Shown: in pieces, positions 9,745-18,754 of the stretch | How the letters are laid out: each line of letters begins with the position of its first letter | Numbering within the stretch: position 1 is the stretch's first letter | NCBI GenBank assembly: GCA_041309605.1 | Contig: JBFYZH010000115.1 | Span: 1-64,000 of the forward strand | Origin: JALOPX01 sp041309605 | GTDB taxonomy: Bacteria > Krumholzibacteriota > Krumholzibacteriia > Krumholzibacteriales > Krumholzibacteriaceae | Direction: 5' to 3' | DNA length: 64,000 bases | The notes under the pieces: generated by a model | Told to the model about the DNA's origin: nothing | What the model saw: only the letters and a program-made list of their open reading frames with translations | Database searches by the model: none | Translations under genes and position numbers: made by a program

Positions 9745-10116
9745 ACGATATCCTCTTTCTGCTTTTATCCAAAGGCATCCTTGTTGTGCGGTCGATGTTG
9801 TTTCCAGATAATATTAATCCCTTGCGCCTGACCCGGTTATCGGTCTTTTAAGGCGGGAATTTAGAAAAAACCGCACAAATGAGATATTGCAGGCTTGTTT
9901 ATACATAGTATGTCGGGAAAATGACGACATAGTATGTATAAAAACGAGATTTCTTCCAGAATTCAGCCGATCAGTATTCGCGTGACATCCGGGCCTCTTT
10001 GGTGTACCATGATCTCTGATCTTTGGGCAAAATAACAATAAACATCATTGGCGAATAATACGTGAACGGGAAGAAAACCGGCCGGCCGGGATTGCCTCTT
10101 AGGAAAGGTGCGGAAT
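9745..10116. other. Intergenic region between divergent genes
   Basis: These 372 bp separate the minus-strand HDOD pair from the plus-strand ligase gene. They contain the long inverted repeat at 9898-9942 and, at 10101-10108, AGGAAAGG, the ribosome binding site of the ligase gene. Short open frames here have no ribosome binding site or recognisable product. Promoters for both directions should lie here, but I could not pick a convincing -35/-10 pair. Confidence 0.6.
9898..9942. promoter_or_regulatory. 18-bp inverted repeat with 9-nt spacer (possible operator)
   Basis: The left arm TTTATACATAGTATGTCG (9898-9915) and right arm CGACATAGTATGTATAAA (9925-9942) are inverted copies with a single mismatch, separated by nine bases. 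Each arm also contains the near-palindrome ACATAGTATGT, so the site could bind a dimer or tetramer. It lies in an AT-rich stretch between divergent genes, as expected for an operator. There is no adjoining T tract to suggest a terminator. Confidence 0.6.
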
Positions 10117-12009
10117 ATGCCGGGGATAAGCCTCGTCCATCGAAAGAACGGCATTGCGCCCATCGAACGCGCGCTGATCGGCGCGGCCCTCGGATCGGCG
10201 GTTCAACACGGGGGCTATCGGAAGAGCACCCTTGTCGACGGTAAGGATCTTTTCCTCGGCGCGACGCGGCATTCGAAATATCCGGTGACGGTGTTCGAAA
10301 GCGGGGAACTATTCGTTTGCGTCGAGGGGCGAATCTACGGCAAGCCGCCCGGTGTCGTCCGGCACGAGTTGCTGAATCTCTCGCCGTCGATCTTTGCCGG
10401 CAGCCGAGGCTATAAGGAACAAATCGTCCGGTGGCTCTTCGATACGGACGGGGATTATATCGTCTTCATCCTCCACAAGCCCTCCGGGGAGCTATGCATC
10501 TTCAACGACGCTCTCGCGCGGCTCCCGCTTTTCTATCACAATTCGGGCGGCGCGCTCATTGTCTCGAGGGAGCCCCGCTTCATCACGAACGTGCTGGGCC
10601 GGGTGCAGTTCGACCGCGAGTCGATCGCCCAGTACCTGCTGTTCGGTTATCCGCTCGGAGACAGGACGGTATTCAGCGACATCCATCAGATGTTTCCGGC
10701 ATCGATCATCAGGGCTGGAGGTTTTAGGGGCGCAGGGGGCTCCGGCGGTGGGGACCGCACAGGTTTTTGTGTAGATGGCGCCGCCGGCGGGATAACCGTC
10801 GAGAGGCTGCACCGGCACAACTTCGAGGACCGGACCGGGAATGGCTCGGATGTCCGGGGATACGCCCGCGACCTGGCCGGGCTTTTCGAGAAGGCCTGCC
10901 GGGACCGCCACGATCAGGAGGACCGGAACATCGTTGCCCTGAGCAGCGGGATGGATTCGCGAATGGTCGCCTCGTGTCTTGCGAGAACGGGCCTTCCGTT
11001 CTCCAGCGAAACATTTCGTTACGACCATTTCGCGTATGAGAAGGACGTACGCACGGCGAAACTGGTGGCAGGGACCCTCGGCTGCGAATGGAAACTCCTT
11101 CAGATCGAGCCTGCAATGGGGAAGGATGTCCTTGATCTGCTGCGGATGAAGGACGGCCTGAATTTTCTCGGAATGAGTTTCTCGCTTCCGCTCTTCCGAA
11201 GGATCAGGGAGGCTTTCGGCGAACGGGTTACCCTTTTCACCGGCGACGGCGGCGACAAGGTGCTCCGGGATATCAGGCCCGCCGTGCGGATCGGTGATAT
11301 GGACGGATTCGTAAAATATGTCGTCGCGGCAAATCAACTGATGCCCATCGACCTGGTGGCGGAGACGGCCCATGTGCGAAGGGATGACATCGTCGAAGGG
11401 CTCAGGCGGCATTTCGAGTCGTACGACGAGCGGGACCTGCGGCTGAAATACGTTCATTTCCTTATCTGCGAACGGTGCATGAAGTGGCTGTTCCACGGGG
11501 AGGATAGGAACCGGTGCGCCTTCTGGCAGGCGGCGCCGATGTACTCGATCCGGTTTTTCGAGCGCGTCATGGACTGTCCGTTCGAGTTCAAGAAAGGGTA
11601 CCGTCTTTACCGGGAGATGCTCGTTCTCTTCTCGCGCGAGGCCGCCGATATAGTCAACACCGAGTGGAACCTCCCCGTCACATCCAGCAGGCTTCGCTGG
11701 TACTGGATGATGAGGGAGATCTACCTTCGCCTGCCGGTACCGCTGCGAAAATTCGTCAGGTCGCGATACCGGTACCACAGAAGCGCCGGCGGTTACCCTG
11801 AGAACAGCGACGTCATGAGATGTTTCTTCGGGCAGTCGGCGAGTTGCGCCGCGATTTCCGAATATCTTTCGATCGACGCGATCCGCCGCAATCTCGGCCG
11901 CATCGACAGGTTGGGTTTCGATCACCTTTTCACGCTGACCTCGATGATCGAGGACTTCACAGGGCCGCGAAGCTCGATCGAGGACTACTTCAACCGCGAA
12001 CTCATATAA
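10117..12009 (+). CDS. Asparagine-synthetase-like ATP-dependent amide ligase without glutaminase Cys
   Basis: The ATG at 10117 is preferred because AGGAAAGG lies 8 nt before it; an upstream GTG (10108) overlaps that site. The 630-residue protein has the two-part layout of class B asparagine synthetase. The N-terminal Ntn-like region (to about 230) includes DGDYIVFILHKPSGELCIFNDALA-type strands. The C-terminal synthetase has the PP-loop-like SSGMDS (276-281) and TGDGGD (375-380). The residue after the start Met is Pro, not the Cys2 nucleophile, so glutamine hydrolysis is unlikely. In that respect it resembles asparagine-synthetase homologues that adenylate a carboxylate and close an amide, such as beta-lactam synthetases and lasso-peptide cyclases. 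No precursor peptide or biosynthetic partner is adjacent, so the substrate is unknown. Confidence 0.8.
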   Translation: MPGISLVHRKNGIAPIERALIGAALGSAVQHGGYRKSTLVDGKDLFLGATRHSKYPVTVFESGELFVCVEGRIYGKPPGVVRHELLNLSPSIFAGSRGYKEQIVRWLFDTDGDYIVFILHKPSGELCIFNDALARLPLFYHNSGGALIVSREPRFITNVLGRVQFDRESIAQYLLFGYPLGDRTVFSDIHQMFPASIIRAGGFRGAGGSGGGDRTGFCVDGAAGGITVERLHRHNFEDRTGNGSDVRGYARDLAGLFEKACRDRHDQEDRNIVALSSGMDSRMVASCLARTGLPFSSETFRYDHFAYEKDVRTAKLVAGTLGCEWKLLQIEPAMGKDVLDLLRMKDGLNFLGMSFSLPLFRRIREAFGERVTLFTGDGGDKVLRDIRPAVRIGDMDGFVKYVVAANQLMPIDLVAETAHVRRDDIVEGLRRHFESYDERDLRLKYVHFLICERCMKWLFHGEDRNRCAFWQAAPMYSIRFFERVMDCPFEFKKGYRLYREMLVLFSREAADIVNTEWNLPVTSSRLRWYWMMREIYLRLPVPLRKFVRSRYRYHRSAGGYPENSDVMRCFFGQSASCAAISEYLSIDAIRRNLGRIDRLGFDHLFTLTSMIEDFTGPRSSIEDYFNRELI

Positions 12010-12143
12010 CGAACCGGTTGGATGTATGACTGCCGCAAGGCGCCGGAAGGTGGAATGCGCGAAAAACCATACTGTTTAGGATTGACATTCCTGTATTGTA
12101 CGATTTCAATGGATTGAACTTTATTCGGATCGAGAGGTGCATT

Positions 12144-13814
12144 ATGAGCGGAAGATACAGATTTGCGGCGGGCGTTCTATTAACGTCAATGGCGTTCGTT
12201 CTTACGGCTTTAATTCCTGCGGCGGGTGGCGCGGCCGCGCAGGAGATATCGAAGGAGAACCTATCCGGCGCCGAGAAAGTCATCGGGCTGGAATTCATCG
12301 ATAGCGAACGCGACTCGATGCTGCAGGATCTGATCGACAACCTGCATGGCTATATGGCGCTGAGAGGAGTTGCGATTCCAAACCGGGTTCCGCCGGCGCT
12401 GGAGTTCAACCCGATCCCGGCCGGATTTAAATTCGAAACGAAGGAACGGAAATTCGTCTCGAGCAGGGCGCGAAAGCCCGAAAGGCCGGCGAATCTCGAG
12501 GAACTCGCGTTCTGGCCGGTCCGCGATCTCGCAGAGCTCGTTCGCACGAAGAAGGTCAGTTCGACCGAGCTTACGAAGTTATTCCTCGAACGCCTGAAGA
12601 AATACGGCCCGAAGCTGGAGTGCGTCATAACCCTCACAGAGGAACGGGCGCTGGAGAGCGCCGCGCACGCCGACAAGGAGATCGCGGCCGGGAAATACCG
12701 CGGCCTTCTCCACGGAATCCCGTACGGGGCGAAGGACCTTCTCGCGGTCAAGGGATACCCGACGACGTGGGGCGCGATGCCGTACAGGGATCAGGCGATA
12801 GATGAGGACGCGTCCGTGATAAAAAAGCTCGACGAAGCCGGAGCCGTGCTCGTCGCCAAGCTTGCAATGGGCGCCCTCGCGTGGGGGGACGTCTGGTTCG
12901 GCGGCACCACGCATAATCCGTGGAACCTCGAGCAGGGATCGAGCGGCTCGTCGGCCGGATCGGCGTCGGCGACGGCGGCGGGGCTTGTCCCCTTCGCCAT
13001 CGGGACGGAGACATGGGGCTCGATCGTTTCCCCGTCGACGCGCTGCGGAGCGACGGGCCTGCGGCCCACGTACGGGCGGGTGAGCCGCGCGGGAGCGATG
13101 GCCTTGAGCTGGTCGATGGACAAGATCGGGCCGATCTGCCGTACCGTAGAGGATTGCGCGATCGTGTTCGACGCGATACGCGGCTCGGACGGGATCGACC
13201 GGACACTGATCGACGCGCCGTTCAACTACGATCATCGGATCGATATAAAAAAGCTTCGGATCGGTTACCTGAAGAAGCTATTCGAGGACGATTACGAGAA
13301 CAGCGCTAACGATGCCGCGACGCTGGCGAAGCTGCGCGAACTCGGGTGCGATCTCGTCGCGATCGAGCTCCCCGACTACCCGGTCGGCTCGATCGCTTTC
13401 ATCCTCAGCGCGGAGGCGGCTGCCGCCTTCGACGAGCTGACCCGCTCGGGGCGCGACGACCTGATGGTGAGGCAGACGAGGGACGCCTGGCCGAACGTCT
13501 TTCGCGCCTCCAGGCTCATCCCGGCGGTCGAATACATTCAGGCGAACCGCCTGCGGTATCTCATCATTCAGGATATGCAGAAGCTGGGCGTAGACGTCTG
13601 GCTGTCCCCTTCGTTCGAGGGAAGCAACCTGCTGCTCACAAATCTCACGGGACACCCCTGCGTCGTGCTGCCGAACGGATTCGACGAGAGGGGATGCCCG
13701 GCGAGCGTGACCTTTATGGGGAGGTTGTTCGGGGAGGCGGAGCTTCTCGCCGTCGCAGGGGCTTACCAGGACGCGACAGATTTTCATCTGAGGCATCCGC
13801 CGGACTTCAGGTAG
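12144..13814 (+). CDS. Secreted amidase-signature enzyme
   Basis: The start is the ATG at 12144 (GAGAGG 6 nt upstream), which begins a good signal peptide ending near AAAQ (residue 33). The mature protein belongs to the amidase signature family, which hydrolyses carboxamides with a Ser-cisSer-Lys triad. Visible elements are the Lys of YGAKDLL (K197), the GSSGSSAGSA stretch with the cis-Ser (about S269/S270) and the nucleophile region WGSIVSPSTRCGATGLRP (S293). The length of 556 residues is slightly above the usual 450-520, due to the leader and an N-terminal extension. The signal peptide argues against a GatA role in tRNA amidation and for periplasmic or extracellular amide breakdown. It stands alone; the substrate is unknown. 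Confidence 0.86.
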   Translation: MSGRYRFAAGVLLTSMAFVLTALIPAAGGAAAQEISKENLSGAEKVIGLEFIDSERDSMLQDLIDNLHGYMALRGVAIPNRVPPALEFNPIPAGFKFETKERKFVSSRARKPERPANLEELAFWPVRDLAELVRTKKVSSTELTKLFLERLKKYGPKLECVITLTEERALESAAHADKEIAAGKYRGLLHGIPYGAKDLLAVKGYPTTWGAMPYRDQAIDEDASVIKKLDEAGAVLVAKLAMGALAWGDVWFGGTTHNPWNLEQGSSGSSAGSASATAAGLVPFAIGTETWGSIVSPSTRCGATGLRPTYGRVSRAGAMALSWSMDKIGPICRTVEDCAIVFDAIRGSDGIDRTLIDAPFNYDHRIDIKKLRIGYLKKLFEDDYENSANDAATLAKLRELGCDLVAIELPDYPVGSIAFILSAEAAAAFDELTRSGRDDLMVRQTRDAWPNVFRASRLIPAVEYIQANRLRYLIIQDMQKLGVDVWLSPSFEGSNLLLTNLTGHPCVVLPNGFDERGCPASVTFMGRLFGEAELLAVAGAYQDATDFHLRHPPDFR

Positions 13815-13852
13815 CGGGGCGGGATGGCGGGGAAAATGCGCGCCCCGCCCCG
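13815..13852 (+). terminator. GC-rich hairpin after the amidase gene
   Basis: CGGGGCGGG (13815-13823), directly after the stop codon, pairs exactly with CCCGCCCCG (13844-13852). A competing inner stem GGCGGGG/CCCCGCC is also possible. No T-run follows, so this is at best a weak or Rho-assisted terminator. Confidence 0.35.
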
Positions 13853-14055
13853 ACCGCAGACCTGATCATTCACAAAAAGTTTTTCAATAAAGTGTGAGCC
13901 GTTACGTGCCGACAATACCTGCGTGTAAAGGGCAGTGAACAAGGCACGGCATCCTTCGGCCCGGCACCTTCGGCAAATTACGCCCATTATCAGGAAAATA
14001 CGATCGAAACAGGTCCTTATCGAATCAGGTCCTTACCGGCAAGGAGATGGCACCC

Positions 14056-16164
14056 ATGAAAAAGCTGGTCATGTTGTCCGCAGCGATACTATTCGTCCTT
14101 CTGCCCGCGTCGTCGATGGCCGAACAGCCGTTGTTCGGGCCGGTCACGATCAATTCGTCGTTTTCGAATCCATTCACGCTGTGCGCGGCGGATTTCGACG
14201 GCGACGGGCACGTCGACCTCGCGACCGGCCTGTATTACAATTTAGAGGTGGGGATCCTGTTCAACGACGGCGAAGGAGGATTCGCCGACCTCCTGAGGAT
14301 CTCGGATGCGTCGGGCGGAGCGCAGGCAGTAAGTTCGGCCGACTTCGACCGCGACGGCGACCAGGACCTTCTCCTCGTGTACCCGAATCTGGATGCCGTC
14401 GGCGTCATGTTCAACTCCGGCGGCCGGTCCTTTACGGTCGCATATTCATTTTCGGCCGGTGATTCTCCGAGGTCGGTCTGCGTCGCCGATTTCAACCTCG
14501 ACGGCGCTCCGGACGTGGCCGCCGCCAACTACAGTTCGAACGACGTCTCCATACTGCTCAACAACGGGGCGGGTTCGTTCGATGCGGCGGTCGACTATGC
14601 CGGCGGGTCGGGCGCCCAGGGGATCGCCGTCTCCGATCTCGACGGCGACAACGATCAGGATCTCGTCGTGGCCAATTTCATGAGCAACTCGTATTCGGTT
14701 CTTCTTAACGACGGAGACGGGACCTTCGCCGGACAGGTCCTCTGCGAAGCCGGCGGCAGCCAGTACGGCGTCGCGGCGGCGGATCTCGACCTCGACGGCG
14801 ATTGCGACCTCGCCTTTGCGATGGGCGAACTGAACGGCGCGGCGATATGCCTTAACAACGGGGACGGCACCTTCGCGGCCGCGGTCATGTATTCCTCGGG
14901 GAGTTATCCGTATTCGCTCGAGGCGGCCGACTTGGACGGCGACGGTCATTGCGATCTCGCGGTTCCGAACACGGCCACGGCCGATCTTTCCATACTGCTC
15001 AACGACGGCGATGGCACATTCGGATTTCCCACAAAACATTCCGTCGGGATGAATCCGAGGGGGGTCGCTGCGGCGGACTTCGACGGCGACGGCGACAGGG
15101 ACGTGGCCGTCGCGAACAGGAACTCCAATTTCATATCGAAGATGTTCAACCTTTCGACTCCCGGGATCCAGGCTGTGCGCGACATCCCGGGCGACCAGGG
15201 CGGAAAGGTCTACCTGTCGTGGTCAGGCGCGCTGGCCGACGTCAACATGACGGGCGACGTGACGCGTTATTCGATATGGCGGGCGATCAGCCCCGAGGCG
15301 GCGATAGCCCGGATGGAGGCCGCGATGCCCCGAACCGGCGGCGATTTCGACCCGGTGAGGATGGATCTATCGGCATCCGGTACCCAATACTGGGAACTCG
15401 TCGAACTGATCGACGCGTACGGCATGGAAGGGTACGGAAGGTCGGTCGCGACATATTTCGATTCGACGGCCGACTGTTCGGAGTACCATTACTTCCAGGT
15501 GATAGCGCACACGGCCGAGCCGGCAGTCTTCTGGAAAACCCCTCCCGACAGCGGGTATTCGGTCGACAACCTGTCGCCTTCGTTCCCGCCCGATCTTCAG
15601 GGCGTGCCGAGCGCCGATCCCGAGGGACTTCTGCTGAGCTGGAAACCGGGCGGCGAGGCCGACCTGGATCATTACGCAATATACAGGGGGACGGACCTTC
15701 GGTTCGACACCGGCGGTGGCAGCCTCGTTGCCGCCGTCTCCGATACGCTCTACTTCGACGGCGGCTGGAGAAGCGGCGCGGGCTATTATTACAAGGTGCG
15801 CGCCGTCGACACGCACGGCAATCAAGGCCCCTTCAGCCTGCTCAGGCCCGAGGACGTCGCCGGTTCCGATATCGACGGGATCCCGCAGGCGGCATTCCTG
15901 TACCAGAACTATCCGAACCCGTTCAACCCGGTCACGAGGGTCGTCTTCGGGCTTGACCGGCCGGAGAATGTGAACATTTCGATATACGATCCGGCGGGGC
16001 GGCTCGTGCGCGTTCTATTCGACGGGCACAAGGGCGCGGGAAGGCATGAAATGATCTGGGACGGCCGAACAGGTTCCGGCCGCGCCGTCGCGAGCGGCGT
16101 TTATTTATACAGGCTCGTCGCTGGAACCTTTGAAGAGACCAGAAAAATGGTTCTTCTGAAATAG
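14056..16164 (+). CDS. Secreted FG-GAP/VCBS-repeat protein with C-terminal sorting domain
   Basis: The ATG at 14056 is chosen because AAGGAG (14041-14046) is correctly spaced for it; an ATG at 14047 touches that site. MKKLVMLSAAILFVLLPASSMA is a signal peptide. Residues about 30-370 hold seven or so FG-GAP/VCBS-type repeats with Asp-rich calcium-loop motifs (ADFDGDGHVDLA, SDLDGDNDQDLV, AADLDLDGDCDLA), which form integrin-like propellers. Fibronectin-like segments follow (SGYSVDNLSPSFPPD, near 500), and the end is a FlgD-like sorting domain (YQNYPNPFNPVT, VASGVYLYRLVAG, ending KMVLLK). It shares its layout of propeller, two linker domains and sorting tail with the gene at 4714. It is probably a calcium-dependent surface or secreted binding protein. 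Confidence 0.9.
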   Translation: MKKLVMLSAAILFVLLPASSMAEQPLFGPVTINSSFSNPFTLCAADFDGDGHVDLATGLYYNLEVGILFNDGEGGFADLLRISDASGGAQAVSSADFDRDGDQDLLLVYPNLDAVGVMFNSGGRSFTVAYSFSAGDSPRSVCVADFNLDGAPDVAAANYSSNDVSILLNNGAGSFDAAVDYAGGSGAQGIAVSDLDGDNDQDLVVANFMSNSYSVLLNDGDGTFAGQVLCEAGGSQYGVAAADLDLDGDCDLAFAMGELNGAAICLNNGDGTFAAAVMYSSGSYPYSLEAADLDGDGHCDLAVPNTATADLSILLNDGDGTFGFPTKHSVGMNPRGVAAADFDGDGDRDVAVANRNSNFISKMFNLSTPGIQAVRDIPGDQGGKVYLSWSGALADVNMTGDVTRYSIWRAISPEAAIARMEAAMPRTGGDFDPVRMDLSASGTQYWELVELIDAYGMEGYGRSVATYFDSTADCSEYHYFQVIAHTAEPAVFWKTPPDSGYSVDNLSPSFPPDLQGVPSADPEGLLLSWKPGGEADLDHYAIYRGTDLRFDTGGGSLVAAVSDTLYFDGGWRSGAGYYYKVRAVDTHGNQGPFSLLRPEDVAGSDIDGIPQAAFLYQNYPNPFNPVTRVVFGLDRPENVNISIYDPAGRLVRVLFDGHKGAGRHEMIWDGRTGSGRAVASGVYLYRLVAGTFEETRKMVLLK

Positions 16165-16167
16165 AAG

Positions 16168-16287
16168 ATATCGAACGGCCTACGGGCCTGTCAGGTTGCC
16201 GGTGCGGGCCGATGAAGGACGATGGAAAATATCGAACGGCCGACGGGTCGGTCAGGCTGCCGGCGCAGGCCGATGAAGGACGATGGA
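16168..16287. repeat. 59-bp imperfect tandem duplication in a 5' leader
   Basis: Units 16168-16226 and 16229-16287 (period 61) both start ATATCGAACGGCC and end GATGAAGGACGATGGA, and differ at only a few positions in between. They fill nearly the whole space between the stop of the FG-GAP gene and the ribosome binding site (16293-16299) of the next gene, so they sit in the leader or operon spacer. Confidence 0.85.
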
Positions 16288-16307
16288 GGCCGAAGGAGGA
16301 ACTACAC

Positions 16308-17744
16308 GTGAAGAAAAGATCAACGATCGCAATTCCGCTGACCCTGTTCATAGTATTTTACTATGCGTCATTTGCGGGGGCCGCTATTCCGAGGACGATC
16401 AACTATCAGGGTGTGTTAACCGACGCGGGCGGGGCGGCGGTCGTCGACGGCGCGTACAATATCACGGCGAGGTTATACGCGGCGGCGTCCGGCGGGACGT
16501 CGTTGTGGGAGGAGACGCAGACCGTGGGCGTCGTCAAGTCGACCTTCTGTGTCGTTCTCGGGGCGGCGGTCGAACTGGATCTGCCTTTCGACGAGCAGTA
16601 CTATCTAGGCATCTCAGTGAACGGCGGCGGCGAGCTCGCGCCGCGCACGGCGCTGACGGCGCTTCCATACAGCATGAACTCGGTCAATTCCGGGATGCTG
16701 GGCGGGAAGCCCGCCTCGCAGTTCGCCGATTCGGTCCACGCGCACGACGACCTCTACCATCTGAAAGCCGATCTTTATACGAGAGACGAACTGTACACGA
16801 GGGGCGAGTTGTATACGAGGAGCGATCTCTATACGAGGGACGAGCTGTACACTAAGGATGACCTGTTCACCAGGGACGAGCTGTATACGCAGGAGGTCCT
16901 GTATCGCAGGGACGAACTGAACCTCGCCGGAACGATCAACGACGATCTCAACCCGGTAGACTGGACAAGGCTCAGGAACGTCCCCGGCGACTTCGCCGAC
17001 GGCGTCGACAACACGGGGCTCACCTTCACCAACGCTCTCGACGCGGCCGACGGCAGTCCCGAGGATGTCGTATATGTGGACGATGACGGAAATGCCGGGG
17101 TCGGCACGATGTCGCCGGGCGCGAAGCTCGATGTGAACGGCGCCTTCATCGTGACGAACGAATCCGGTTTCATCGGAAGCCGCATATTCGTTCACGAGGA
17201 GGACGCGGGCGTGGTAAACACCTACGGGCCGAACGGCAATCTCAACTGCTCCATCTCGGCCTATGCCGGCTACGAAAACTCGGGGTATATCTCGGTGTGC
17301 AATTCGACCGGCGCAAAGAAGGCCGCTGTCTACGTGGACGGGCCTACCGGGCAGGGCGTGATCACGGCCGACATAAAGAGCTTCAGGGTTGCCAACCCGG
17401 CTCTCGCGGGCACGGACATCTGCTACGCCTGCGTCGAGGGGCCGGAAGCGGCTGCTTACATACGCGGCACGGCGAGGCTCGCGGGCGGCGAGGCCTCCGT
17501 GGAATTCCCCAGGCATTTCGTCGACGTTATCGTGCCCGGCGGGATGACCGTCCAGCTCACCCCGCTCAGCGCGGAGTCGCTCGGGCTCGCGGTGGTGGAA
17601 AAGGGCGTCGATCGATTCGTCGTACGCGAACTGGGAGGCGGTACCGGCGGCTATGAATTCGATTACCTTGTGACTGCAGTGAGAAAAGGGCACGAATCGT
17701 ACGAGGTCATAAGGCAGTCGCTCGACACGGGCGATCAGAGGTAG
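16308..17744 (+). CDS. Secreted beaded-stalk protein with hexapeptide LYTRDE repeats
   Basis: The best start is GTG at 16308, with AAGGAGG 8 nt upstream, giving MKKRSTIAIPLTLFIVFYYA, a signal peptide ending near AGA. Residues about 28-125 form the head often seen in FCB-group secreted proteins (IPRTINYQGVLTDAGG, then LPFDEQYYLGISVNGG, then RTALTALPYSMNS). A block of about eight six-residue repeats follows (consensus L-Y-T-R-D-E, residues about 157-205), resembling repeats in phage tail-fibre and trimeric stalk proteins. The C-terminal 250 residues resemble fibre-tip or chaperone-like regions (VDDDGNAGVGTMSPGAKLDV). There is no FlgD-like sorting tail. It probably forms a trimeric surface fibre and is cotranscribed with the next gene, 8 bp away. 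Confidence 0.78.
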   Translation: MKKRSTIAIPLTLFIVFYYASFAGAAIPRTINYQGVLTDAGGAAVVDGAYNITARLYAAASGGTSLWEETQTVGVVKSTFCVVLGAAVELDLPFDEQYYLGISVNGGGELAPRTALTALPYSMNSVNSGMLGGKPASQFADSVHAHDDLYHLKADLYTRDELYTRGELYTRSDLYTRDELYTKDDLFTRDELYTQEVLYRRDELNLAGTINDDLNPVDWTRLRNVPGDFADGVDNTGLTFTNALDAADGSPEDVVYVDDDGNAGVGTMSPGAKLDVNGAFIVTNESGFIGSRIFVHEEDAGVVNTYGPNGNLNCSISAYAGYENSGYISVCNSTGAKKAAVYVDGPTGQGVITADIKSFRVANPALAGTDICYACVEGPEAAAYIRGTARLAGGEASVEFPRHFVDVIVPGGMTVQLTPLSAESLGLAVVEKGVDRFVVRELGGGTGGYEFDYLVTAVRKGHESYEVIRQSLDTGDQR

Positions 17745-17752
17745 GAGCGGGG

Positions 17753-18694
17753 GTGCTCATGAGAATGGTCATTGAAGCGGTTCGTGTCACTGCGGCGTTC
17801 TTAAGGGCGGCGGCCGTCGGGGTCGTGACCGTCAGGACGGCGGTCGTCGGGGCGGCTGTCGCCGTGGCGGCGCTCATGCTTTTTTCACGCGGCGCCGGCG
17901 CGCAGTACCAGGTGCTGCACGGGTCGTTTAACAGCGGCGGAGGAGCCGCTTCGGGGAGCCATTATTCCTACCATACGACGGGGCAGGGCCCCGCAGGGGC
18001 GATGGGGGACGCTTCTTATGCGGTTGGCTCCGGATTCTGGTACGGTGCCGGGGTGTCGTCGACCGTCGATGTGACGGTTTCGTTTTTCGAAGGCGAGATC
18101 GCGGGATTCGCCGTGAAGCTGAAGTGGGATTTTTCGGCGGCGATCGTCTCGGGCGGGATCAACGTCTACAGGGCGGAGGCGGAGGCGGCGACCTCGCACC
18201 GAACACTTTCCGACGACGCCATGGATGACGTGGCGAAGGCGGGCGCGGCCGATGACGCGTTCGCAAGGCTAAACGGCGGACTTCTGCCGGCGGGCGATGC
18301 GCGCAGTTACATCGACGAGACGGCTGTCCCGGGAAGATCGTATCTTTACCGGATCGGCGTCGTCGACGGCGAAAGAGAGTCGATGTCGGCCGTCATACGG
18401 CTGTCGATCCCGCCGAGACCGATGACCCTTTTCCAGAACTATCCCAATCCGTTCAACCCTTCGACGACGATAAGGTGTTTCCTGCCTTCCGACGGGCCGG
18501 CGAAACTCGTCATCTACGACGTCCAGGGGAGGAAAGTGGCGGTTCTTCTCGACGGGTGGGCGAAGGCCGGCAACCTGTCGGTCGTCTGGAACGGGACGAA
18601 CGACCGGGGGAACAGGGTCGCGTCCGGGGTTTATTACTACAGGCTCGACGCAATGAAAAAGGTCGTCACGAAGAAACTGGTAGTGTTGAGGTGA
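17753..18694 (+). CDS. Secreted protein with C-terminal sorting domain
   Basis: AGGAG (17743-17747) serves either the GTG at 17753 or the ATG at 17759; I keep the GTG. The N-terminus is a long, Val/Ala-rich signal segment ending near GAGAQ (residue 50). A short Gly/Ser/Tyr-rich region follows (HGSFNSGGGAASGSHYS), then one or two fibronectin-like modules (about 100-225), and a FlgD-like sorting domain (FQNYPNPFNPSTT, VASGVYYYRLDA, ending KLVVLR). It follows the stalk-protein gene by 8 bp and is probably an operon partner, perhaps a surface anchor or cap. No enzymatic motif is visible. Confidence 0.82.
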   Translation: MLMRMVIEAVRVTAAFLRAAAVGVVTVRTAVVGAAVAVAALMLFSRGAGAQYQVLHGSFNSGGGAASGSHYSYHTTGQGPAGAMGDASYAVGSGFWYGAGVSSTVDVTVSFFEGEIAGFAVKLKWDFSAAIVSGGINVYRAEAEAATSHRTLSDDAMDDVAKAGAADDAFARLNGGLLPAGDARSYIDETAVPGRSYLYRIGVVDGERESMSAVIRLSIPPRPMTLFQNYPNPFNPSTTIRCFLPSDGPAKLVIYDVQGRKVAVLLDGWAKAGNLSVVWNGTNDRGNRVASGVYYYRLDAMKKVVTKKLVVLR

Positions 18695-18754
18695 TATCGG
18701 TGCGGGTTGAAGCACACCTAACACCTCCTGAGGCGGGAGAATTCAAAACCCGTG

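Noticed and set aside
10492..11925. A 477-residue minus-strand open frame.
   Set aside because: It is antisense to the asparagine-synthetase-like ligase, whose PP-loop and GDGGD motifs are unmistakable.
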